From: Gemmatimonas sp.
Lineage (GTDB): Bacteria; Gemmatimonadota; Gemmatimonadetes; Gemmatimonadales; Gemmatimonadaceae
Direction: 5' to 3'
Assembly: GCF_031426495.1 (NCBI RefSeq)
Contig: NZ_JANPLK010000019.1
Coordinates: 48,978 to 112,977 of the forward strand
DNA: 64,000 nt
The translations under genes were made by a program, and so were the position numbers. Under the pieces are notes generated by a model, which was given only the letters and a program-made list of their open reading frames with translations, was not told the DNA's origin and ran no database searches. This document shows, piece after piece, positions 25,893 to 35,382 of the stretch (its first letter is position 1; every line of letters begins with the position of its first letter).

Positions 25893-26486
25893 ATGCTCAA
25901 CGAGTTTCGCGTGTACCTCGAGCTCGGCTTTCGGCACATCGCCGATCTGGCCGGCTACGATCACATCTTGTTCGTGGTCGCGTTGGCGATTCCGTTCGGC
26001 ATCCGGGACTGGCGCCGCCTGGCGGTGTTGGTCACGGCGTTCACGCTGGGCCACAGTCTCACCTTGGCGCTCGCCACGATGCGACTGGTGTCGGTGTCGT
26101 CGAATGTGGTGGAAACACTCATCCCCGCCACGATTCTGTTCACGGCGCTCGATGCGTATACGTCGGCCACCCCGCAACGCCCGGAGAATCCAGCCACGGT
26201 GAAGCGGTACGGCATCGCGCTGTTGTTCGGACTCGTTCACGGTCTCGGGTTCTCGTCGTACCTACGTGCGTTGCTCGGTGACGAGGAGAGTATTGCCCTG
26301 CCGTTGCTGGCCTTCAACGTCGGTCTCGAAATGGGGCAGCTCGTCATTTTGTCGATCGTACTCACCATTGGCGCTGCGCTGGTACCGGCGATACTTCAAC
26401 GTCGTCGGTGGGTACAGATACTGGTGGGCGTGACCGGTGGTCTCGCGCTCATGCTGCTGGTCCAGCGCCTTCGTGCCTGGTCATGA
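25893..26486 (+). CDS. HupE/UreJ-type integral membrane protein
   Basis: This protein of 197 residues has about six hydrophobic segments. The characteristic start GFRHIADLAGYDHILFVVAL and TLGHSLTLALA match the HupE/UreJ_2 family, whose His/Asp-rich helices are linked to nickel or other metal traffic. A second His motif is LVHGLGFSSYL. Without hydrogenase or urease genes nearby, the substrate is unknown. Its stop overlaps the next start as ATGA (26483-26486), so it is coupled to the peptidase gene. Confidence 0.85.
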   Translation: MLNEFRVYLELGFRHIADLAGYDHILFVVALAIPFGIRDWRRLAVLVTAFTLGHSLTLALATMRLVSVSSNVVETLIPATILFTALDAYTSATPQRPENPATVKRYGIALLFGLVHGLGFSSYLRALLGDEESIALPLLAFNVGLEMGQLVILSIVLTIGAALVPAILQRRRWVQILVGVTGGLALMLLVQRLRAWS

Positions 26487-28597
26487 CCGTAAATCTCTCT
26501 ATCCGTCGCATGCGATTCCCTCTCCGCTTTTGTGCGGTCGCGCTCGCGCTGCTGCCTACGGCAATGCCAACGGCCTTGCCCGCGCAGCAGTGGCTCAACG
26601 CCGAGCCGAATACGAAGGTCAACAAGTCGTCGTTTCGCGCGCTCGACGAATGGCCGTCGCCGAACGACTTCCGCGATGCGTCCGGCTCACCGGGCACGCG
26701 TTACTGGCAGCAGCGCGTGGACTACGTGATCCGCACCACGCTCGACACCACCACGCATTCGGTGAAGGGCTCGGAGCGCATCACGTACCACAACAACTCG
26801 CCACAGCCGCTCGGCTACCTGTGGTTCCAGCTCGATCAGAACATCGAAGCGAAAACCAGCCGCGCGAATATGACGAAGTCGGCGCTGCCGGCCACGCTGT
26901 CGCCGCAGGCCCGTCACTTCCTGCTGCCCGAGGAAGAGCCCGTGGGCGGCTATGACATCACGCGCGTAGCGCTGGTCTCGGTGAACGGCCAAGCCGCCAA
27001 GCCGGCCCGTTACATCGTGAACGGCACACAGATGCGCGTGAACCTCGACGCGCCGATCCCCACCGGCGGCAAGGCCGTGGTGGACATCGATTGGTCGTTC
27101 GTGGTACCCGAGGGCGGCAACAACAGCCGCGGCGTGCGTGAGCAGGTAAAGGACGGCTGGATTTACGAGGTGGCGCAGTGGTTTCCGCGCGCCGCTGTCT
27201 ACGACGACGTGACCGGATGGCAGAACGACCCGTTCCTGGGCCAGGGCGAGTTCTATCTCAACTTCGGCAACTACGACGTGAGCATCACGGTGCCGCACGA
27301 TCACATCGTGCGTTCCACCGGCACGCTCAGGAATCCCTTGCAGGTGCTCACGCCCACGCAGCGCACGCGCCTGACCACGGCGATGGCCGGCGACACGTCG
27401 GTGTTCATCGTGCGCCCCAACGAAGTGGCCACACCCGGCGCGCGTCCGGCCGGTACGGCGCCGATCACGTGGCGCTTCACGGCCGAGAATGTGCGCGACT
27501 TCGCGTGGGCCAGCAGCAAGACGTTCGTGTGGGATGCCGCGGGTTTCCGCTATTCGCCCGCCGGTCGCACGATCGAGCTGCACTCGGTGTATCCGCGCGA
27601 CGCGATGCCGTTGTGGAGCGACATTTCCACCAAGGCCATCGCACAGACTATGCGCAGCTACGGCCGCATGGCGTTCGAATATCCGTATCCGCAGGCGTCG
27701 AACGTGAACGGTCAGGTGGGCGGGATGGAGTATCCCATGATCGCCTTCTGCGGCGGGCGCCCCGGTGCTGATGGCAAGTACACCAAGAATCAGGAGTACG
27801 CGCTGGCCTCGGTGACCATTCACGAGGTGGGACATAACTGGTTCCCGATGATCGTGGCCACCGACGAGCGAAAGTGGACGTGGATGGACGAAGGCGTCAA
27901 CTCGTTCCTCGAGTACTACAGCTCACTCGACTACGACAAGAACTGGCCGGCGGCGCGCCTGCGCGGCCCCGCGCCCAACATCGTGAACTACATGAAGGAC
28001 GCCGACCAGGTGCCCCTCATGACCGAGTCGGACTTCATTCATCGGCAGTTTGGCAACAACGGCTACAGCAAGCCGGCCGCCGGTTTGGTGATGCTGCGCG
28101 AGAAGGTACTGGGTCCCGAGCGCTTCGACCTCGCGTTTCAGGAGTACTCGAAGAAGTGGATGTTCAAGCATCCGCAGCCGGCCGACCTGTTCCGTACGCT
28201 GGCCAGCGGCGCCGGTGAACGCCTCGATTACTTCTGGCGTGGGTGGTTTTACAGCACTTACAACAACGATCAAGCCATCACCAAGGTTGAGTCACAGGAC
28301 GCGCAGGCCTTCGCCGGCACCACCAAGCGCGGCAAGTTCTATCACCGCATCACGGCCGAGAACAAGGGTGGGCTCGTGTTGCCGTTGGAGCTCGAGATCG
28401 AGTACACCGACGGCACCAAGGAGCGCGTGAAGATGCCGGCTGAAGTGTGGCGCAACAACGAGAAGTCACACGAGTACGGCTTCTTCTCCGACAAGGAGAT
28501 CGCCAAGGTCACGGCCGATCCCGATTCCGGCTACGCCGACGTGGATCGCACCAACAACACGTTCACGAAGGGCGTGAGCACGCGCCCGATCGGATGA
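26483..28597 (+). CDS. Secreted M1-family zinc metallopeptidase
   Basis: A signal peptide (MRFPLRFCAVALALLPTAMP) precedes an aminopeptidase N-like protein. Zinc ligands follow the exact HEVGH-x18-E pattern in TIHEVGHNWF...WMDEG, and the exopeptidase-type motif appears as VGGMEYPM. Upstream is a beta-sandwich domain (ERITYHNNSPQPLGYLWFQL). M1 enzymes cleave N-terminal residues; this one would act in the periplasm or outside the cell. The ATG at 26483 overlaps the previous stop; ATG 26510 would give a more typical signal peptide. Length after processing is about 690 residues. Confidence 0.92.
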   Translation: MTVNLSIRRMRFPLRFCAVALALLPTAMPTALPAQQWLNAEPNTKVNKSSFRALDEWPSPNDFRDASGSPGTRYWQQRVDYVIRTTLDTTTHSVKGSERITYHNNSPQPLGYLWFQLDQNIEAKTSRANMTKSALPATLSPQARHFLLPEEEPVGGYDITRVALVSVNGQAAKPARYIVNGTQMRVNLDAPIPTGGKAVVDIDWSFVVPEGGNNSRGVREQVKDGWIYEVAQWFPRAAVYDDVTGWQNDPFLGQGEFYLNFGNYDVSITVPHDHIVRSTGTLRNPLQVLTPTQRTRLTTAMAGDTSVFIVRPNEVATPGARPAGTAPITWRFTAENVRDFAWASSKTFVWDAAGFRYSPAGRTIELHSVYPRDAMPLWSDISTKAIAQTMRSYGRMAFEYPYPQASNVNGQVGGMEYPMIAFCGGRPGADGKYTKNQEYALASVTIHEVGHNWFPMIVATDERKWTWMDEGVNSFLEYYSSLDYDKNWPAARLRGPAPNIVNYMKDADQVPLMTESDFIHRQFGNNGYSKPAAGLVMLREKVLGPERFDLAFQEYSKKWMFKHPQPADLFRTLASGAGERLDYFWRGWFYSTYNNDQAITKVESQDAQAFAGTTKRGKFYHRITAENKGGLVLPLELEIEYTDGTKERVKMPAEVWRNNEKSHEYGFFSDKEIAKVTADPDSGYADVDRTNNTFTKGVSTRPIG

Positions 28598-28613
28598 ACG
28601 AAGGGATTCGCAC

Positions 28614-29138
28614 GTGAAGCTGGCGACGTTGGCCTTGGCCGCACTGTTGTTCGGTGGCCGCGACGCGGGTGTTCGTGTGATGCACGATGTGCACAGCACG
28701 CACACGCGCGCCGTCGTCGAGACCGGCACGGTGATGTGGAAGGTGCGGTTGTTCAGTGATGATCTGGAGAAGGGGCTGCGCGCCTATGCGCGTCGCCCTG
28801 CCTTCGCGCTGGACCGCGACGCCAAGGCCGACTCGCTGTTCACGGCGTATTTCAACGCCAAGGTGAGCGTGTCGGCCGACGGTCGTACGCTCAAGGCCTC
28901 GCTGGTGCAGCAGGGCGTGGACAAGGACCCAGTGGGCGGCACGGTGCATTGGTACCTGCTGCAGTTCGACGCGGCGCGTGCACCGGGCACGTTGTCCATT
29001 CGCAACACGCTGCTGGCCGAGCTCTTTCCGAGTCAGGCCAATATCGTGGTGCTGTTATCGATGCCCGGCGAGAAGCGACACTCGTTGTACTTCGGCGACG
29101 GCGATAACGCGGCGCAGACGGTGGATCTGCGCCGCTGA
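28614..29138 (+). CDS. DUF6702-like exported protein
   Basis: A short signal-like N-terminus (GTG start) leads into a mature part with TRAVVETGTVMWKVRLFSDD followed by LEKGLRAYA. This resembles DUF6702 proteins, which have H/T-x-S pairs and a lEI.lRiF.DDLE.al motif and are often encoded just after M1 peptidases. A beta-rich remainder ends in MPGEKRHSLYFGDGDNA. Function unknown. It starts 16 bp after the peptidase and is evidently in the same operon. Confidence 0.65.
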   Translation: MKLATLALAALLFGGRDAGVRVMHDVHSTHTRAVVETGTVMWKVRLFSDDLEKGLRAYARRPAFALDRDAKADSLFTAYFNAKVSVSADGRTLKASLVQQGVDKDPVGGTVHWYLLQFDAARAPGTLSIRNTLLAELFPSQANIVVLLSMPGEKRHSLYFGDGDNAAQTVDLRR

Positions 29139-29167
29139 CGCGGCGCACTGCCGTCCACCTGTTTGCG

Positions 29168-30301
29168 TCAGCATGCCTGCTTACCGTTGCAGCGCAATCG
29201 GTAGCGTACGAGACTGACGATATCGTCGCTATTGCACGTGCGGAGCCAGACGTGCGCATCCCGTGCCGCCAAGAGTTCATGGCCTTTCGGCAGACGGAAT
29301 TCGCCGCGGACCACTCCTTTCCGATCCACCATCACCACCTTGAGCGAGTCAGGGGTGTCCTGCATGGTCAATAGCGCCATGCCGTCGTTGCGGAGTAGTG
29401 CTCCCCAGACCGGAGGTATGACCGACGGGACCATCGATGAGGGGACGCTGCGGCTCCGATCCACACCGACGCCGCGGCGCAAGATGCTATCTCGCCTAGC
29501 CGCCGGGTATTCGAGCCCGCGATACGGGAGGCGCGTGGACGAGAGAACACTACCACTCGCGCTCATACGAGAAAGAAGGACGCTCGAACCTGTCAGAGAG
29601 AGATCAGAAACGGACACGGCAAGTACTTCATCTCCGTTCGGGGAGGTTGCGACCATGTTCGTAGAGGCAAGAGCCTGCTCCCAACGAGGGTCAGCCTCTA
29701 GACTTGCGAGTTTGCGAGCTGTGCCGTCCGTCGAATAGCTGGCGACGACGAGCTCTCGAGCACTACGCGCTCCGCCCGATGTACGCAGTATGGTTCCTGC
29801 TCCGAGCAGGCTTCCGTCTGCCCGCCGCGCGCTCGGGGAAAAGTCGACGAGTCTTGCCTCGCTACCTTCGTTGATGACGCGCACCTGTCTCTGCGCCGTC
29901 TCCAATGGTGTGACACGCACGAGCTGACCGGTCCTCGTAAAGAACGAGTGACGACGAAGTCCAAAATCATAGATCCACACTGTGTCGGCATTCCACCCTT
30001 GGACCTGCGGTGTTTGGAACTCGCCGGGACCACTTCCGCGCCGACCAATTGCAGCAATGCGCCTGCCGCTTGTGTCGTAGATGCGAACCTGGAAGTCTTG
30101 ACGCAGTGTGAGCGCGATATCGCCTCGGCCGTTTACTCGCCCGCCATTCACTTCGCTAAAATCTTCAGTGGCGCCGTCGAGCACGACTTCTCGAGACAGT
30201 GCGACTCGTGCCGCCGATTGAGCCCCAGCGATGCAAGCTGTCATAGCCGCCAAGGCGATTGCGGCGGCGACTCGCGCCGTAGGTCGATACCAGAAGGTCA
30301 T
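29168..30301 (-). CDS. Secreted 6-bladed beta-propeller protein
   Basis: A signal peptide (MTFWYRPTARVAAAIALAAM, cut near GAQ-S) precedes blade-like repeats. The second contains IYDTSGRRIAAIGRRGSGPGEF, the NHL/6-bladed-propeller hallmark GxGPGEF. It ends in a Cys-containing C-terminus. Such proteins are numerous in Gemmatimonadota and usually bind ligands outside the cytoplasm; the ligand is unknown. The frame is open further upstream, but ATG 30301 is chosen for its signal peptide. Base composition here looks less GC-rich than in neighbouring genes. Confidence 0.75.
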   Translation of the reverse strand: MTFWYRPTARVAAAIALAAMTACIAGAQSAARVALSREVVLDGATEDFSEVNGGRVNGRGDIALTLRQDFQVRIYDTSGRRIAAIGRRGSGPGEFQTPQVQGWNADTVWIYDFGLRRHSFFTRTGQLVRVTPLETAQRQVRVINEGSEARLVDFSPSARRADGSLLGAGTILRTSGGARSARELVVASYSTDGTARKLASLEADPRWEQALASTNMVATSPNGDEVLAVSVSDLSLTGSSVLLSRMSASGSVLSSTRLPYRGLEYPAARRDSILRRGVGVDRSRSVPSSMVPSVIPPVWGALLRNDGMALLTMQDTPDSLKVVMVDRKGVVRGEFRLPKGHELLAARDAHVWLRTCNSDDIVSLVRYRLRCNGKQAC

Positions 30302-30538
30302 TTTGCTTGAATGAGTTCGAGTGATGCCAGAAAGGCGGCCGACCTTTCCTCTTGTGAAAGAGTGCGAGGCGCCGTTGTCAGCGTGCGGCGCTCGACAGAT
30401 TTCGACGGCGCGGCTGCGCAGCGAAATCGACCTCTTTGGATTCCGGTAAACGGAGCAATCGGTTGTGGATGGTGTTGACGCATCGCGTGCAAAGACCTCG
30501 CGCGCATGTAGTCTGATGGCACCCTTTGCGGAAATCCA

Positions 30539-30967
30539 ATGACAAAGAAGCACTGGGTCGGCTGCAGCGTGGCCCTGCTACTCGCGTGTAACGCCGATCG
30601 CTATATCACCGGTCCTGCCTTGCTTGAAATTGGCCGGGGGGAGCTCATCGCTGCGCCGGATTCAGCAAGGGTTGGCATACCGGTCGAGGTAATTCTCAAG
30701 GCGCGTGGCAGCATCGCTGTCGAGTGCAACCGGCCGGCTGGCGTGAACGTACAGCAGCTAGGCGACGTGACACGGATGGAAGTCTTTCATCGCCGGCCTT
30801 CCGGAGACGTCGTCTGTCCCGCCGTGCCTCGAGACTATCTAGATACCGTATCCCTCCGCTTTTCTGCGCCCGGTGTGAAAACGTTGCGGCTGATCGGCAC
30901 GGCACTGTACGTCGGCCCAGGCACTCCACTCGACTCGGTACAGCGTTTCATCACCGTCGTGCCGTAA
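30539..30967 (+). CDS. Putative lipoprotein, unknown function
   Basis: This 142-residue protein has a short basic N-terminus, a hydrophobic stretch and the lipobox LLLACN, predicting a lipid-anchored mature protein of about 125 residues. The mature part is beta-rich (PVEVILKARGSIAVECNRPAG; LIGTALYVGPGTPLD), like an Ig-type domain. It has no recognised family. It diverges from the propeller gene across a 237-bp gap whose only notable feature is a GATTTCG/CGAAATC inverted pair near 30399-30430. Confidence 0.6.
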   Translation: MTKKHWVGCSVALLLACNADRYITGPALLEIGRGELIAAPDSARVGIPVEVILKARGSIAVECNRPAGVNVQQLGDVTRMEVFHRRPSGDVVCPAVPRDYLDTVSLRFSAPGVKTLRLIGTALYVGPGTPLDSVQRFITVVP

Positions 30968-31004
30968 GCGTGCCGCGAGGCGCGGCTCCCCGACGGAGAC
31001 GCGC

Positions 31005-31823
31005 TTAGCGGTCCGCCCACATTGCATTCGCGTCCGCGCCCGCCAGCTGCACGCAGAACGCGGCGATCCGCTCCACCGCCTGCGCCACGAACGCGGCGCC
31101 CTTCTCCACCGTGGCTTCCCGCGGATCGCCCACACCGGTATCGGCCGTCACCTGCGTCCAGCGACGCGGCATCCACGCCCAGCCGCTGCGCACGCCGTCG
31201 AACACGCTGGGTTTGGCATGGCCATCGCCCCACGTGTTGCGGTCGGGCACGACCAAGTGCGGTGCCACGTGCATGATGGCCGCCGTTTCGAGTTCACCGG
31301 CGTGGTCGCCCGCGCTGTCGAACACGCCGTGATCACCGGCCTGCCACCAATTCACGATGGCCAGCACCATCGTCGTGCTCGGCTGCAGCTCGCGCACCAG
31401 CGCGCGAAGTTCATTCCCGCCGTGCGCATTCAACAGCACCAACGCCCGCACACCATGCGGCTCGAGACTCTTCACCACATCACGTAACAGCGCCAGCTGC
31501 GTGCTCGGCATCATGTTGATCGTGAAGCGCAGGTCGAGCTGCGTGCTGTTCACGCCGAACGGCACCGCGGGTAATGCCGCCACACGAACGCCCTGTGCCG
31601 CGCACGCGGCCGCGACGCGCGCGGCGACTTCACGCCCCATGATGGTGTCGGTGCCGTACGGCAAATGCGTGTTGTGCGGTTCCGTGGCGCCGAAGGGCAA
31701 GAGCGCCACCGGCCAATCACCGTCGCGCATCGCCGGCCACGTCTGCTCTTCCAGCACGCCGACACGCGGCGCGTAGGCATCGTCGCGACTCACGGACTCA
31801 GCGTCCCTGTCCGAACGTGTCAC
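31005..31823 (-). CDS. Creatininase-family metal-dependent amidohydrolase
   Basis: Metal-site motifs of the creatininase family are visible: PFGATEPHNTHLPYGTD (Glu, His, Asp ligands), LLNAHGGNE and AGDHAGELETA. At 272 residues it is the usual length. Members hydrolyse cyclic amides or formamides (creatinine, FAPy in riboflavin/F420 pathways, mycofactocin processing); the substrate cannot be set from sequence. Its first 26 bp overlap the end of the metallopeptidase gene upstream, so it is the distal gene of an operon. Confidence 0.88.
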   Translation of the reverse strand: MTRSDRDAESVSRDDAYAPRVGVLEEQTWPAMRDGDWPVALLPFGATEPHNTHLPYGTDTIMGREVAARVAAACAAQGVRVAALPAVPFGVNSTQLDLRFTINMMPSTQLALLRDVVKSLEPHGVRALVLLNAHGGNELRALVRELQPSTTMVLAIVNWWQAGDHGVFDSAGDHAGELETAAIMHVAPHLVVPDRNTWGDGHAKPSVFDGVRSGWAWMPRRWTQVTADTGVGDPREATVEKGAAFVAQAVERIAAFCVQLAGADANAMWADR

Positions 31824-32652
31824 ACGAACGCGGATCGCCCGAATCGAAGCCTTTGCGGAACCACGCCTTCCGGTCGGTACTCGAGCCGTGCGTGAACGAC
31901 TCCGGGTTCACCCGCCCCGTCGACATCTTCTGCAGTCGGTCATCACCCACTGCGGCCGCCGCCCCGAGGCCTTCGTCGAGATCACCGGCTTCGATGATGC
32001 CGCTACGGGCCGCGGAGTGCGCCCACACACCCGCATAACAGTCAGCCTGCAGCTCCATTGCCACCGACAGCTGATTGCCTGCCGCCGGATTGCGCTGCAC
32101 CGCGTTGCGCATGGCCTTCTCGGTGCCCGTGAGATTCTGCACGTGGTGTCCGATCTCATGCGCCAACACATACGCCTGCGCGAAATCACCGGGTGCGCCG
32201 AACTGACGATCGAGCTGATCGAAGAACGAGAGATCGACGTACACGCGCTGATCGCCCGGGCAATAGAACGGCCCCGAGGCCGCGCTGGCGTCGCCGCACG
32301 CCGATCGTACGCCTTCTCGGAACAGCACGAGACGCGCGTCGGTGTAACCCGGCACCAGCGCGTGCCACGTGACCTGCGCCGTATCGAGGACGAAGGACAC
32401 AAAATCCACCATCTTCTCTTCGCCGGCGTCGGTCACCGGGGCCGACTGCGACGCCGGTGCCATTTCGCCACCGGGCACGCCGCCACTGAACTCCGTGAGC
32501 AGATCACGTTTGAAGATCAGACTGAGTACGAGCAGCACCACAGTGCCGCCGAGCCCCAGCTTCATGCCGCCGCCGCCGCGGAATCCACCACCACCACTCG
32601 CGCCACGACGATCTTCGAGATTGTCGCTTCGTCCACCTGGGCTCCAACGCAT
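31798..32652 (-). CDS. YpfJ-like putative zinc metallopeptidase
   Basis: The N-terminus starts MRWSPGGRSDNLEDRRG, typical of the neutral zinc metallopeptidase (YpfJ) family. A Gly-rich stretch and a single membrane helix (LGLGGTVVLLVLSLIF) follow. The body contains FCPGDQ-like YCPGDQRVYVDLSFF and the zinc motif AHEIGHHVQNLTG, plus LQADCYAGVW, which supplies further conserved residues. The product is anchored in the inner membrane with the catalytic part outside. It lies between the transglutaminase and creatininase genes, overlapping the latter. Confidence 0.9.
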   Translation of the reverse strand: MRWSPGGRSDNLEDRRGASGGGGFRGGGGMKLGLGGTVVLLVLSLIFKRDLLTEFSGGVPGGEMAPASQSAPVTDAGEEKMVDFVSFVLDTAQVTWHALVPGYTDARLVLFREGVRSACGDASAASGPFYCPGDQRVYVDLSFFDQLDRQFGAPGDFAQAYVLAHEIGHHVQNLTGTEKAMRNAVQRNPAAGNQLSVAMELQADCYAGVWAHSAARSGIIEAGDLDEGLGAAAAVGDDRLQKMSTGRVNPESFTHGSSTDRKAWFRKGFDSGDPRSCDTFGQGR

Positions 32653-32669
32653 CTGTTCTCTCTCCGCGA

Positions 32670-34688
32670 TTACGGCGCCGCTGCCGGCTTCACCGTTAAG
32701 AAGTCCTGATCATCCGCCCCGACCGTGCGCAGCCACACCAACACTTCGGCAATGCGCTCGGGGCCGAAAATACCACGCTGTCCCTGCAACCGACGCACCT
32801 GCCGCAGCTCGCGGCCGTTCTGCGTCCACGTCGAACTGTAACTGCCGAAGAAGCTCGTGGCCGACACGTTCGCCGGGAGGTCAATGGTCCAGCCCGGCGG
32901 TAGCGTCACGATCCACTCGGTGATATTGGCCATCGGTGCAAGAATCCGGCTCGCGTCGATTGGCAGCTGCCGTGGGCCGCGACTTTCGAGTTCCCGGAGC
33001 GCCGTGCGGAAGCTCCGCGCCGGTCCGCGCACCACCGACGGCACCGAAAGCACTTTCGACGTGCCGATCGTGCGGACGAGCTCGTCGGCCGACACCGCGT
33101 ACGAGATCTGCGCCGACGACGCCAAATCGCGGCCATTGAAAACCACCAGCGAATCCACCCGGGGATTCCCGGTTACTTCCGCACCAAAAATGCGCTGGGT
33201 GAGTGATCGGGAGAACGCCGCGCGCCGGGTGGAATCGAGCGGGGTGCTCAGCCCCAGCCGGAGCCCGTAGGTCGGCGATCCTTCGGCCCGCTCGACTGCG
33301 CGTCCCACGGCGCGTCCGTCGGCGCCGATCTGCATGGTGAGCTGCAGCGACGACACGTTGCGCTCCGTGGGCCGCACCGGCAGCATCACCCGTTGCGCCG
33401 CGCCGTCGTCACCGATGATGATCGCGAAGCTCCCCTGATACGCATCGGGCAGCTCACCATATGGAATCGCCTCGGCGGTCAAGTCAGTGTACATCCAATT
33501 CGCCCCATCACGCACGGCGGCGATGGCGTGATTGAATTGGAACACCGTTGGCACGTTTGGATCGGGACGCTGCGACAGCGAGAGCAACACGGTGTTCGCG
33601 GCAATGCGATACCGACGCAGCGCCGCCACGAACAGCGTTGCTTTGTCCTTGCAATCGCCAAGCGACGTGGAGAGCACTTCGTCGGGCGTGCGCGGTTGAT
33701 AGCTGCCCATGCCGAGCGCAACGGAGAGGTATCGGATATCCTGCGCCACGAAGCGATGCACCGCGCGAACGGTGTCGAGCTTCGTACGGGCCACGCTGGC
33801 CTTCACCACCGAATCGATACGCGACGCCGCGCTCGCGCTGAGCGCGTAGCGATCCTTCGACAGCCCGTGATACCAACTCGCGATCTCGGTCCACGTGCTG
33901 CGAGGTCCCACGGTGATGGTTTGCACCACGCCATTCGAATCGGCCGCGAACGGTTCGCCGCGTATGCCGGGCTGATCGCTTGCGGTCCACGTATAGCGGC
34001 GACGTCCGTTCGCGATGTCGTCGCGTCGCTGTACCGTGAGGTTGCGCTCCACGATATTCGGCGCGTACCCCTCGGGCACGTCGAGCTCGATCAATGAGCG
34101 TCGGATGGAGGTCGGGCCGTTCAATCCCGCGCGGAAGAGAAAATCGCCGGCACGCGGCGGGGCGGATTCTTTCACCGACCACGCAATGTCCACCACCGTG
34201 CCCGCGCTCACGCCCGCCAGCGACAGGCGACGCACGCGCTGATCCTGATAAATCGGATTCGCCATCGCCGCCGGTACGTCGGCGTCCTGTATCTGCGCCG
34301 GCTTGTCGGCCACGACCACGCCTGTGGTGCGCAGCACGCGCACCCACTCGATGGTCAACGTCTGATGTGACGACGCGAACGCAAACGCCTGCTCGGCCAG
34401 GCCGCGCGCGGCGTTCTCGTCGACCACCTGCACCGCCCGCCGGTTGCGCTGTAGCCAGCGTCCGTCTGCCTCCACGCGAAAACTGGATTCCTGCAGCAGC
34501 ACCACGAACGGCTGCCCTATGGCGCGCGCCGGGTCGACGGCGAGGCGCAGCACGGAATCCGACGGCACGAGCGGCAACGGCGACGGCGGCGCCACACCCT
34601 GCGCCGACGCCGTACGCGCGAACAAGAAAGCCAAGGCGCTCAGCGCCAGAGAACGAAGCGTACCGAAAGGCATGTCGAATGGTCGCAT
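32670..34688 (-). CDS. DUF3857/transglutaminase-like exported protein
   Basis: A signal peptide (FGTLRSLALSALAFLFARTA, cut ASA-Q) is followed by a DUF3857 beta-rich domain (about 60-280, YTWTASDQPGIRGEPF). A transglutaminase-like core comes next: VHRFVAQDIRYLSV, then TSLGDCKDKATLFVAALRR with the catalytic Cys, and FNHAIAAV...MYTDLTAE with His and Asp. A C-terminal beta domain (TLPPGWTIDLP) ends the protein. The triad is intact, so protease or cross-linking activity is possible, though many members are uncharacterised. ATG 34688 or 34673 fits; longer upstream reading overlaps the HNH gene and lacks a signal peptide. Confidence 0.88.
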   Translation of the reverse strand: MRPFDMPFGTLRSLALSALAFLFARTASAQGVAPPSPLPLVPSDSVLRLAVDPARAIGQPFVVLLQESSFRVEADGRWLQRNRRAVQVVDENAARGLAEQAFAFASSHQTLTIEWVRVLRTTGVVVADKPAQIQDADVPAAMANPIYQDQRVRRLSLAGVSAGTVVDIAWSVKESAPPRAGDFLFRAGLNGPTSIRRSLIELDVPEGYAPNIVERNLTVQRRDDIANGRRRYTWTASDQPGIRGEPFAADSNGVVQTITVGPRSTWTEIASWYHGLSKDRYALSASAASRIDSVVKASVARTKLDTVRAVHRFVAQDIRYLSVALGMGSYQPRTPDEVLSTSLGDCKDKATLFVAALRRYRIAANTVLLSLSQRPDPNVPTVFQFNHAIAAVRDGANWMYTDLTAEAIPYGELPDAYQGSFAIIIGDDGAAQRVMLPVRPTERNVSSLQLTMQIGADGRAVGRAVERAEGSPTYGLRLGLSTPLDSTRRAAFSRSLTQRIFGAEVTGNPRVDSLVVFNGRDLASSAQISYAVSADELVRTIGTSKVLSVPSVVRGPARSFRTALRELESRGPRQLPIDASRILAPMANITEWIVTLPPGWTIDLPANVSATSFFGSYSSTWTQNGRELRQVRRLQGQRGIFGPERIAEVLVWLRTVGADDQDFLTVKPAAAP

Positions 34689-34741
34689 GCCCGCCTCGCA
34701 GACGCGAGTGCGACCGTGCGGCTGCGCCTCTCCCAGCCTCC

Positions 34742-35248
34742 CTACGCCGCCATCATATCCGCCTGCGCGAAGGCCAGACTCACCGCGCGCCGCGCACCAC
34801 GTTTGAGGGCCCGATGTACCGACCGCGCGTACCGCACGAAGTTCGCTCCCGCCCACGGATGGCGGGCGAAGAAATCGAACGGGAGCATATCGCACTTGAG
34901 CCGGTTACACGGGCCACAGGCTGTCACCAGGTTGCCCGGGTCATACGCCCCGCCGCGCGCCAACGGCACGACATGATCGAGGGTCGCGGTACGGTGATCG
35001 AGTCGCGCCGCGCAGTACACGCAGCGTTGCCCACAGTCGCGCAGGGCGGCGCGGCGCATGGCTTGTTTCGCCGCTACCTGCGCCGCCACCTGTGGTCGAA
35101 GTGACGACGCCCCGGCGGAGGCGGCGAGCCTCACGACGGGGCGTGGCGTACGGTCGGTGCGAACGAGCCGGCGCGATGAGGGCCGGGAGCGTGCCGGCGG
35201 GTGGGCCGACGGGCACGGGCAGGAACTACCGCGAGTGGAACGCATCAT
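34742..35248 (-). CDS. HNH endonuclease domain protein
   Basis: The C-terminal half carries a full HNH/zinc-ribbon module: CVYCAARL, TLDHVVPLARGG and NLVTACGPCNRLK. That gives two CxxC pairs and the H-N-H residues. The N-terminal ~70 residues are Pro/Arg-rich without a recognised domain. AGGAGG directly abuts tandem ATGs at 35248/35245, which leaves no spacer, so the true start may be an alternative codon. Such stand-alone HNH proteins are common and their role (repair, defence, mobile remnant) cannot be fixed here. Confidence 0.85.
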   Translation of the reverse strand: MMRSTRGSSCPCPSAHPPARSRPSSRRLVRTDRTPRPVVRLAASAGASSLRPQVAAQVAAKQAMRRAALRDCGQRCVYCAARLDHRTATLDHVVPLARGGAYDPGNLVTACGPCNRLKCDMLPFDFFARHPWAGANFVRYARSVHRALKRGARRAVSLAFAQADMMAA

Positions 35249-35382
35249 CCTCCTGGAAAACCGGGTGGACACGCACACCAAAGCTGAAGCGATCGCTGTG
35301 ACGATCTGTCTGACCCCGCGACTATACGATCACGTTCCTGCTCCCGTCAAGACAGCAGCAGGACCGTTACAGCATTTCCCAC

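Noticed and set aside
34742..35248. HNH protein considered as part of a restriction or defence system
   Set aside because: No methylase, helicase or other defence gene is adjacent; neighbours are metabolic or secreted proteins.
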